From: Geobacter sp. UBA2189
GTDB taxonomy: Bacteria; Desulfobacterota; Desulfuromonadia; Geobacterales; Pseudopelobacteraceae
Length of the DNA: 20,667 nucleotides
Assembly (NCBI GenBank): GCA_002328035.1
Contig: DCVL01000044.1
Location: 1-20,667 of the forward strand
Reading direction: 5' to 3'
The position numbers were made by a program, and so were the translations under genes. The notes under the pieces are model-generated. The model searched no databases and had not been told where the DNA came from. It saw nothing but the letters and a program-made list of their open reading frames with translations. Positions 6,981 to 13,432 of this stretch are shown here, one piece after another (the stretch's first letter is position 1; each line of letters opens with the position of its first letter).

Positions 6981-8692
6981 AAAAAGGTGTATATCGCAGT
7001 AACCGTCTCCTGACTGGCGAAAAAGTAGTAGCTGTCTACCGTGAAAGCGAAGAGCCCCTCTATCGCCACAACTGCTATATTGAAGCACTGCCTCCGGCCC
7101 GTCAACCTGTTGAAATTTCTTCTCTGATCGCAAGAAGCCCGGTCTATGCTCAGGACGAACGTAAGCTCCCTGCCATGAGGCGGCTTGAAGCTGTCCATCG
7201 TATTGCAAGCTGCATCTTTCCGACACCTGATTTTCTTCTGTTTGAACAAAAGGTGTCGCGCATGATCAGGAATGGCTACCTGACGCGCAACCCTCTGCAG
7301 CAAGAGTGGATCCGGCAGATTAGATCAGGATTTCCTGATTTGGTCAAAGATGTTCTGCAAGAAGGGGAACCGCTGCCGTCTCTGCGCTCAACAGCTGTCA
7401 GTATTGCCGTCATAGGCCCCAGTGGTGTTGGCAAATCAACCATGATTGACAGTATTCTCGGCTTGTATCCTCAGATCATCATCCATACGGAATATAACAG
7501 TACGCCATTTGATCAGCATCAACTGGTTTGGCTCAAGCTTGATTGCCCCTTTGACGGGTCGTTGCGTGGACTTTGCATGGGCTTCTTTGAGGCGGTAGAC
7601 GAGGCCATTGGAACCCGTTATGCCGTCAAATACAACAACAGCCGCCGTACAGCCAATGAATTGTTGCCTGTCATGGCCATCTTGGCAGCCTCACTTGGTC
7701 TCGGTGTTTTGGTGATTGACGAAATTCAGCGTCTCAGTGAAGCAGCCAGCGGTGGGGCGCAAAAGATGCTGAATTTCTTTGTGCAACTTACAAACACCAT
7801 TGGCGTTCCTGTTATTCTTGTCGGTACCTATAAGGCACTAAGTCTGTTTACCAGCGAATTGGCCATGGGACGAAGAGCTGCAGGCCAAGGGGATATTATT
7901 ATCTCCAATATGAGGCAGGACGAATATTGGGAGCATTTTGTCAGTAGGCTCTGGAAATACCAGTGGACAAACGAGCCAACACCGCTTGATTCGAAATTGA
8001 GCAAGGCCATATATGACGAGTCTCAGGGGATCGTTGATATTGCGATTAAACTCTACATGCTGACCCAATGGAGTCTGATTGGAGAGCCTGACGAACGAAT
8101 CACCCCGACACATATCAGAGACACGGCGAGGGATAATTTTCATACGGTTCGCCCGATACTTACAGCTCTTCGGGAGAGGGATATTGAGGCCCTTACCAAA
8201 ATTCCTGACGTTATTCCTATGGCCACAGAGCTTGACAAGTTGTGTTCATCGGCGGTTAAGCGTGTAGCCTTCTCTGGCATGGTTGATACGCTTGCCAACA
8301 ACGAAGGGCAGGACAGTCTGACAGATATTGACGAACTGATGGATTCACCTGAAAGCCAGATCACTTCCATGCTCATTTGTGCCGGTCATCCGGCCAAACA
8401 GGCTCATAACTGGGCACACCAGGCCGTACAGCGGTTTGCCACCGATTCAGATATCAAGTTAGCTACCAGTGAAGCCTTCAGACTTGCTGCAGAATCACTC
8501 ATTGAGGAAGCCCCAAAACCCTCACCCGCACAGCGGATTAAAAGAAATACCGCAAAAGTGATACCGCTCAGTGGAGATCTGCGAGAGATCGCCAAGCCGA
8601 CTTTGAAAAAGAAGCTATCTGTCTATGATGCCTTGAAAGAGGCAGGTGTTATCAAGTCTGTAACAGAATTTTTTGATAGCATTGCAGCTTGA
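6977..8692 (+). CDS. tnsC: TnsC AAA+ ATPase regulator of a Tn7-like transposon
   Basis: TnsC assembles on DNA in an ATP-dependent way, receives the signal from TnsD or TnsE, activates TnsAB and enforces target immunity. The 571-residue product (Tn7 TnsC is 555) has Walker A GPSGVGKST at 147-155, Walker B LVIDEIQ at 245-251, the conserved MLNFFVQLTNTIGVPV segment at 264-279 and LVGT at 281-284 of the AAA+ core. The N-terminal segment NCYIEALPP matches the start of Tn7 TnsC (NPFIEALPP). The C-terminal region (about 390-571) is the divergent part that, by family knowledge, contacts TnsD and TnsB. The ATG overlaps the tnsB stop as ATGA, so the two are translationally coupled. No missing motifs were seen. 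Confidence 0.95.
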   Translation: MKKGVYRSNRLLTGEKVVAVYRESEEPLYRHNCYIEALPPARQPVEISSLIARSPVYAQDERKLPAMRRLEAVHRIASCIFPTPDFLLFEQKVSRMIRNGYLTRNPLQQEWIRQIRSGFPDLVKDVLQEGEPLPSLRSTAVSIAVIGPSGVGKSTMIDSILGLYPQIIIHTEYNSTPFDQHQLVWLKLDCPFDGSLRGLCMGFFEAVDEAIGTRYAVKYNNSRRTANELLPVMAILAASLGLGVLVIDEIQRLSEAASGGAQKMLNFFVQLTNTIGVPVILVGTYKALSLFTSELAMGRRAAGQGDIIISNMRQDEYWEHFVSRLWKYQWTNEPTPLDSKLSKAIYDESQGIVDIAIKLYMLTQWSLIGEPDERITPTHIRDTARDNFHTVRPILTALRERDIEALTKIPDVIPMATELDKLCSSAVKRVAFSGMVDTLANNEGQDSLTDIDELMDSPESQITSMLICAGHPAKQAHNWAHQAVQRFATDSDIKLATSEAFRLAAESLIEEAPKPSPAQRIKRNTAKVIPLSGDLREIAKPTLKKKLSVYDALKEAGVIKSVTEFFDSIAA

Positions 8693-8693
8693 T

Positions 8694-10604
8694 ATGCTTC
8701 CTTTTTTCCCAACCCCATACCCAGACGAACTGTTTTACGGCATATGCTCTCGTTATCACCTGCGCAGTGGGAATCCCGGCTACAATCATACGGTTGAAGA
8801 TCTGTTCGGGAACAACCGTGCCGGTGCGGCTTTTGATCTGCCAAGCAATATCAGCCTGCTTGTCCAGAATCTGGCCCCTGCAAGCCATCACACAATGGAA
8901 TATTTCATCAACGCACACACAATGCTGCCGCTATATCGTCCATTTCTGCCTCCAGAACGCCTCGAACTGCTGATACGGAAAATGGGCGGATGTGATCGAA
9001 TGGGTAACGTTCATTGTCAGGCCGGCCTGACAGCAAGCCGCATTCCGATGGTGAAGTTTCTGCGTTACTGTCATCAGTGTCTTCGGGACGACGAATTTGA
9101 GTTGGGTGAGTGCTATTGGCACCGTAGCCATCAAGTAGCGGGCGTTGCGGTCTGCCATCGTCATAGCATAGCACTGGTTGAGTCGAACATAGCTATGGGA
9201 GACATGGGGGCTAGGCAATCCTTTGTGCCACTAACGCCTGATCTTGTGCCAACAGTTCGTGTTGTAAGAGATGTTCCACACCTCAATAGCCATCATAGGC
9301 TGGCAAACGATGCATACTGGCTGCTCACTCATCATAAAACCGAAAAACCGGTAGGCCTTGAAAAACTCCAACAGCGCTATCTATTTCATCTTAATGCTAA
9401 AGGTTTTATGTCACCTGGTGGACGCCTTGATTGCCTACGCCTAGGCAGTGAGTTTGTTTGTTTTTATAGCGAAGACTTCCTGACAGATTTGCACTGTAGT
9501 CTGGATCCCTATGTTGATACCAATTGGCTTCTGACGCTTGCCAGAAAACCTCGTAAAGCCTCTCACCCTATTTGTCACTTGCTGCTGATCAATTTCCTCG
9601 GCCTCGATCTTGATGAGTTTCTACTCAGCGAACACAAGCCGAACCATCCTTTCGGTAATGGCTCTTGGCCGTGCCTTAATCCCGCAGCGCCACACTACCG
9701 CCGAGCTGTAATCGGCACCTGCCGGATTTCACGCAATTCAGAAACCGGGGCACCGGTTGGGACATTCGCCTGTAAGTGCGGTTTTACTTACTCTCGTACT
9801 GGTCCTGACAAGTCTCAGACTGATCGGTTAAAAATCGGCCGTATGGTTGAAATGGGCAGCGTATGGGAGAAACGGCTTCTGCAACTTGCTGTTGCAGAAC
9901 AGAAAAGCCTCAGGGAAACCGCCCGTCAATTAATGGTTGATGTCAATACCATCAAGAAACACTTAATGCATCTTACAAGGAGCCGACGTGATGTAACGCC
10001 ATCCAAAGCACAACCTGATGATGTTGAATCACTCGCCAGGCGAGAGTTATGGGAGAATGCCCGAAAACTTCACCCCGATTTTTCAGTCAGTAAACTGAGA
10101 CGCCTCAAAGGGGCAGTATACACCTGGCTGTACCGCAACGATCGCTTATGGCTGCAGTCACACAGGCCTAGTCGTATTCCTCCAAAGCAACCAGAGAGAC
10201 GGGTAGATTGGAATGCCCGTGACTTGGAATTTTGTGTGCAGATTGAACGTGTTGCTGTGATTATCAAGCACAATCAAGAACCACTGGTGCAAGTGTCTGT
10301 GAAAAACATTGCCAAACAGCTCGGTGCTCCAGTTCTTACTAGGAAATTGCATCTACTGCCCCAAACGCGGGCCACACTGAATGCGGTTGTTGAGAGTAAA
10401 GATGAGTTTGCCATCAGAAGGTTAAGATTTGCGGCAGAGAGGCTAAAACAACGCGGAGAACGCCTTGTGGCGTGGCGACTTGTAAAGACGGCAGGTTTGA
10501 AACCTGGTTATTCAGATTGCGTCGCTGCAGAGTTGGAATGTCTGATCAGTTACCAAGGAGGAAATGAGTTTGGCGAAGATAATACTCAAAAACTGGCCGT
10601 TTAG
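8694..10604 (+). CDS. tnsD: TnsD/TniQ-family target-site selector
   Basis: TnsD binds a chromosomal attachment site and recruits TnsC there. The 636-residue product begins at ATG 8694 (FFPTPYPDELFYGICSRYHLRSGN, the TniQ N-terminus), 1 base after the tnsC stop. An in-frame TTG at 8673 would extend it into tnsC and is less likely. The TniQ domain has a zinc site (C126, C129, C154, H157: RYCHQC ... AVCHRHS). A second cysteine cluster (C327, C343, C360, C362, ending FACKCGF) is followed by a helix-turn-helix near 404-425. The C-terminal part matches Tn7 TnsD patterns (YTWLYRNDRLWL, RVDWNARD, FAIRRLRFA). It is longer than Tn7 TnsD (508). Its natural target is inferred to be the tRNA-Phe region next to the element end. 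The end overlaps tnsE by 41 bases. Confidence 0.93.
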   Translation: MLPFFPTPYPDELFYGICSRYHLRSGNPGYNHTVEDLFGNNRAGAAFDLPSNISLLVQNLAPASHHTMEYFINAHTMLPLYRPFLPPERLELLIRKMGGCDRMGNVHCQAGLTASRIPMVKFLRYCHQCLRDDEFELGECYWHRSHQVAGVAVCHRHSIALVESNIAMGDMGARQSFVPLTPDLVPTVRVVRDVPHLNSHHRLANDAYWLLTHHKTEKPVGLEKLQQRYLFHLNAKGFMSPGGRLDCLRLGSEFVCFYSEDFLTDLHCSLDPYVDTNWLLTLARKPRKASHPICHLLLINFLGLDLDEFLLSEHKPNHPFGNGSWPCLNPAAPHYRRAVIGTCRISRNSETGAPVGTFACKCGFTYSRTGPDKSQTDRLKIGRMVEMGSVWEKRLLQLAVAEQKSLRETARQLMVDVNTIKKHLMHLTRSRRDVTPSKAQPDDVESLARRELWENARKLHPDFSVSKLRRLKGAVYTWLYRNDRLWLQSHRPSRIPPKQPERRVDWNARDLEFCVQIERVAVIIKHNQEPLVQVSVKNIAKQLGAPVLTRKLHLLPQTRATLNAVVESKDEFAIRRLRFAAERLKQRGERLVAWRLVKTAGLKPGYSDCVAAELECLISYQGGNEFGEDNTQKLAV

Positions 10605-12165
10605 CGAAGGAGTAAGGGCACGACTGCATTGGATACGTTCTCCATATCAGGTAGGAGAGAGCAGGCAGTGGCGAATGATGGTCGTATTCATTGCCGAGGA
10701 TGGTGATGTCAAGGAGATTAGAGTCTCTTGGGGGATGTTGCCGATGCTCCGGCTTGGTGAAATCTACTGTGATGGGCAATCTACCGGAACGTTTCCGGGT
10801 TTGGAGCGCAGATCCATCAGATTTAGCAGATCTCTTGATGTCTCAATCTCAGAATCAATAGTAATTCCAAAGGCGCTTTACAGGCTCGGTTCTAAGTGGA
10901 ACCTGCGGGAGAAGTGTGTGCAGATTGTCGACGGGGATTTGAAAGTTATTGTCCCTTGTCTGGAAATCATCCGAGCCTATTTCGCCACCACAAGATTAAT
11001 GGCTTCGGAGATGCTGAGTCCTGACAGTTTCAACGGTATATGCAGTTCTAATATGGAAAATGAAAAAGTTCATATGATGTTTTCCAATAAGGTCGCCGCC
11101 AATATCATTACCTCAGGCCTTGCAACCCGGATCGCTCTTGTTCTTGAAGACAGGGAGTTTAATCAATCATGGCGTCAAATTTGGGCATCAGCTTCTCAGG
11201 GAGAGGGAACGAGCTTACGTGAACCAGCCAATCCGTTATGGTGCTATCCTCCGGCTATTAGGAAAAGCTCCTGGTCTGCCGTTGGTATTGGAATGGGCAA
11301 TACGTTTTTTGTGTTGGGGATTGAACGATTCAGCATTAGTCGAATGCCTCCTTTCATTAAACTGCATTACGAACATCCATTATTCAGGGAGACAAGTAGA
11401 GGTGGAACGGGAAGCGGTTCTGGCAGCGCAGTGATCGATGATAATCCTAAAGAGGTTGAGGTTGGCCCAGAACCGGCTGCACCAAAGTCATTAACAAATC
11501 CGCAGATCGTCGAGATTGAGACATGTGCCGCCAGTTTTTTGAGGGCTATCGATGTAATAAAGGTCAAGAAAAAATCAGACGGCTTAGGCGGAGGTCATGG
11601 AGAAAAAACCGGTGGTACCGGAGTACGCAACCATAGCATTCAAACAAAAGAGGGTACCCTTGACTGCGAGGCAGGTGCAGGTGCATTGCCTGCTATTGAG
11701 TTTAAAGAGGTAAGCTCAATAGTAAATCTCAACGATTCGTTCAAAAATTTTACAAAAGCTTTGGGGTACATAGACCTGAAGATTCTTTGGTGTGGTCAGG
11801 AGAATGCCCCGGAAGGTTGTAAACTACCTCTTGTGGACGGAAGTCCAAGGCAATATCTGTCGGTCTATTTGCTGTTTGGCGGAAAGAGATACTTTCTGCA
11901 TGAAATAGACAACAGTGATAGGCATTCACTCTCTACGCTAGTCTATGAAAAGGAATTACCGATTGGATTGGTAGCTGTTTTTTCACAAGACCTTCTGACG
12001 GCATGTGTGACTGGTGGTGGTCATTGGGATGCGCCCCTGTTGGATGTTCATCTTGGGAAAAGTGCGTATTGCTTCGTAAAACACAGGAAAGCAGCAGTTG
12101 AAAACTGGAAACAACGTCTATATAATGCCCTGACAAGTTTGAAATCAAAGAGCGGCAAGTCTTGA
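10564..12165 (+). CDS. tnsE: TnsE-like target selector of a Tn7-like transposon
   Basis: In Tn7, TnsE directs insertion to conjugal plasmids and lagging-strand replication by binding DNA with recessed 3' ends and the beta clamp. The 533-residue product has about the length of Tn7 TnsE (538) and the same order of patches. These are RQWRMMVVFI at about 35-43, PCLEIIRAYFATTRLM at 131-146, and a C-terminal core LPLVDGSPRQ (421-430) with LHEIDNSD and SLSTLVYEK (445-463). The last group parallels Tn7 TnsE CKDGSPR, LLEVDASD and LSTKVL, by memory. A low-complexity glycine and charged linker (about 278-375) separates the halves. The start has a strong AAGGAGG, overlaps tnsD by 41 bases, and its stop is 5 bases before the innermost candidate TnsB site. 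Homology is distant, so the call rests on motifs plus operon position. Confidence 0.88.
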   Translation: MSLAKIILKNWPFSEGVRARLHWIRSPYQVGESRQWRMMVVFIAEDGDVKEIRVSWGMLPMLRLGEIYCDGQSTGTFPGLERRSIRFSRSLDVSISESIVIPKALYRLGSKWNLREKCVQIVDGDLKVIVPCLEIIRAYFATTRLMASEMLSPDSFNGICSSNMENEKVHMMFSNKVAANIITSGLATRIALVLEDREFNQSWRQIWASASQGEGTSLREPANPLWCYPPAIRKSSWSAVGIGMGNTFFVLGIERFSISRMPPFIKLHYEHPLFRETSRGGTGSGSGSAVIDDNPKEVEVGPEPAAPKSLTNPQIVEIETCAASFLRAIDVIKVKKKSDGLGGGHGEKTGGTGVRNHSIQTKEGTLDCEAGAGALPAIEFKEVSSIVNLNDSFKNFTKALGYIDLKILWCGQENAPEGCKLPLVDGSPRQYLSVYLLFGGKRYFLHEIDNSDRHSLSTLVYEKELPIGLVAVFSQDLLTACVTGGGHWDAPLLDVHLGKSAYCFVKHRKAAVENWKQRLYNALTSLKSKSGKS

Positions 12166-12170
12166 TTTTC

Positions 12171-12192
12171 TTCCAGTTCCCAACTTAATTAA
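12171..12192 (-). promoter_or_regulatory. Candidate TnsB-binding site, innermost
   Basis: On the minus strand AATTAAGTTGGGAACTGGAA shares 16 of 22 positions with the neighbouring site at 12217-12238 and follows the Tn7 pattern of AATAAAGT near one end and AAACTG near the other. It reads inward, towards tnsE. Confidence 0.65.
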
Positions 12193-12216
12193 TTGTTCGA
12201 AGAGCTCACCTACTGT

Positions 12217-12238
12217 TTCCAGTTTCTGACTTTATTGT
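12217..12238 (-). promoter_or_regulatory. Candidate TnsB-binding site, middle (best match to Tn7)
   Basis: The minus strand reads ACAATAAAGTCAGAAACTGG. The Tn7 end repeats read ACAATAAAGTCTTAAACTG, so 11 consecutive bases are identical and AAACTG is kept at the same spacing. It lies 46 bases outward of the innermost site. Confidence 0.78.
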
Positions 12239-12260
12239 TTTGATGAAAATCTACGGATCG

Positions 12261-12300
12261 TGAAAAGTACTGATATTTATGGAGCCGATAGTTGCCAACA
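12261..12300 (-). repeat. Predicted tnsE-proximal transposon terminus, with degenerate outer TnsB site
   Basis: Read inward on the minus strand the proposed end is TGTTGGCAACTATCGG, which aligns with the Tn7 terminus TGTGGGCGGACAATAAAG (allowing a gap). A degenerate third site (CCATAAATATCAG, 12261-12282) lies 44 bases outward of the middle one, so the three sites are evenly spaced as in a Tn7 left end. The 5 bases expected to be duplicated are TTAAT at 12301-12305. The partner end was not found, so the exact base is a prediction. Confidence 0.6.
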
Positions 12301-12317
12301 TTAATAGCAGTATTTAC

Positions 12318-12346
12318 TTGACAGACCGTCAGATTAAATTTATAAA
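12318..12346 (+). promoter_or_regulatory. Consensus promoter of tRNA-Phe
   Basis: TTGACA (12318-12323) is followed after exactly 17 bases by TATAAA (12341-12346), 12 bases before the tRNA. It is a near-perfect sigma-70 promoter. The predicted element end at 12300 leaves it intact. Confidence 0.85.
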
Positions 12347-12358
12347 AATAAACTCTTT

Positions 12359-12434
12359 GCCCAGATAGCTCAGTAGGTAGAGCAGTGGACTGAAAATCCA
12401 CGTGTCGCTGGTTCGACTCCGGCTCTGGGCACCA
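12359..12434 (+). tRNA. tRNA-Phe (anticodon GAA)
   Basis: The full 76-base cloverleaf is present. Acceptor strands GCCCAGA/TCTGGGC pair perfectly, the D-stem is GCTC/GAGC, and the anticodon stem GTGGA/TCCAC holds loop CTGAAAA with anticodon GAA at 12392-12394. The T-stem is GCTGG/CCGGC with loop TTCGACT, and CCA is encoded. It is intact, has its own promoter and terminator, and borders the proposed transposon end, making it the probable homing landmark for TnsD. Confidence 0.97.
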
Positions 12435-12466
12435 TTTCAATATACGGCTAAGTCCGATGCAGTATG

Positions 12467-12501
12467 AGAGCCCCTGATTTTCAGGGGCTCTTTCTGTTTT
12501 T
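12467..12501 (+). terminator. Rho-independent terminator of tRNA-Phe
   Basis: AGAGCCCCTGA and TCAGGGGCTCT form an 11-bp perfect stem with a TTT loop, followed by TTCTGTTTTT. It ends the tRNA transcript. The rest of the interval up to livF (12502-12693) holds no gene I can support. Confidence 0.92.
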
Positions 12502-12564
12502 GATGTCCAAACAAGTCTGACTAGGCGCTTTGACGTCCGGGGTATCTGGGGGCATAGTTTTTAT

Positions 12565-12581
12565 CCTAAAAACGGCAGTTA
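12565..12581 (-). repeat. 17-bp dispersed repeat, copy 1 (minus orientation)
   Basis: The minus strand reads TAACTGCCGTTTTTAGG. It matches copy 2 at 20492-20508 in 16 of 17 positions, in opposite orientation. Confidence 0.5.
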
Positions 12582-12693
12582 CCCCTATCTCACCCGTTCG
12601 CTGGTAGCAGTTTCGGTCTCGGCAGTGGTGGTAAAGCAGTTAGCAATTTCCTGAACGCTCGCTGCGCGATTAGTTTGACCTTGTCTGGTACAG

Positions 12694-13413
12694 TCAACTG
12701 CCCAGATAGGCAGCCACCACCTTTTCATTCTTTTCCAACTCCGCAGGGACTCCCTCAACCGCAATACGACCCCGCTCCATGACGTAGGCGTAATCAGCCA
12801 CCTCAAGGGCACGCTTGGCCGATTGTTCAACCAGCAGGAGGGTAATACCTGATTTTTTCAGCTCCCAGATAATGTCAAACACCTCATCAACAATCACCGG
12901 GGCCAGCCCCATGGACGGTTCGTCCAAAAGGACAAGTTTGGGATTTGCCATCAAGGCTCGTCCAATGGCAAGCATCTGCTGTTCCCCGCCAGAAAGGGTG
13001 CCTGATGCCTGTTTGCGGCGTTCCCTCAAACGGGGAAACAGTGCATAGACCTTGTCCAGATCAGGGGCTGCCTTGGTACGAAAACCAAAGAACCGGGGCA
13101 GACGGGTATAGGCGCCCAGCAGCAGATTGTCTTCTACCGAGAGCGGGCCAAACACCTTGCGCCCTTCAGGGGAATGAGCCAGACCAAGGTAGGCGATCTT
13201 TGATGGCTCAAGCCCCTGCACCGGCTTGCCATCAAGGATAATCTCGCCTTTGCTTGGCTTCAAGCCGCCGGAGATAGTCCGCATAGTGGTGGTTTTGCCA
13301 GCGCCGTTAGGTCCGATCAGGGTAACCAGCGTCCCTTTTTTAACGGTCAGGGAGGTGCCCATCAACACTTCACTCATACCGTATCCGGCATGGAGATTAT
13401 TCACAACCAGCAT
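12694..13413 (-). CDS. livF: Branched-chain amino acid ABC transporter ATP-binding protein LivF
   Basis: This cytoplasmic ATPase of 239 residues energises uptake by the LivHM channel together with the LivG domain. Walker A is GPNGAGKT (about 34-41), the signature LSGGEQQ is at about 140-146, and Walker B KLVLLDEPSMGLAP is at about 159-172, followed by the switch histidine-type region. Length and the AHSPEGRKVFGPLSVEDNL segment (RxLFPxLTVEENL-like) are typical of LivF rather than LivG. ATG 13413 has a good GGGAGG upstream and follows the livM-livG stop by 19 bases, so it is the last gene of the liv operon. Substrates could be leucine/isoleucine/valine or related amides; specificity is not visible. 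Confidence 0.93.
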   Translation of the reverse strand: MLVVNNLHAGYGMSEVLMGTSLTVKKGTLVTLIGPNGAGKTTTMRTISGGLKPSKGEIILDGKPVQGLEPSKIAYLGLAHSPEGRKVFGPLSVEDNLLLGAYTRLPRFFGFRTKAAPDLDKVYALFPRLRERRKQASGTLSGGEQQMLAIGRALMANPKLVLLDEPSMGLAPVIVDEVFDIIWELKKSGITLLLVEQSAKRALEVADYAYVMERGRIAVEGVPAELEKNEKVVAAYLGS

Positions 13414-13432
13414 ATTCGTTATCCTCCCGCGT

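Noticed and set aside
12585..12830. Minus-strand open frame overlapping the end of livF
   Set aside because: Out of frame with livF and of arginine/tryptophan-rich shadow composition.
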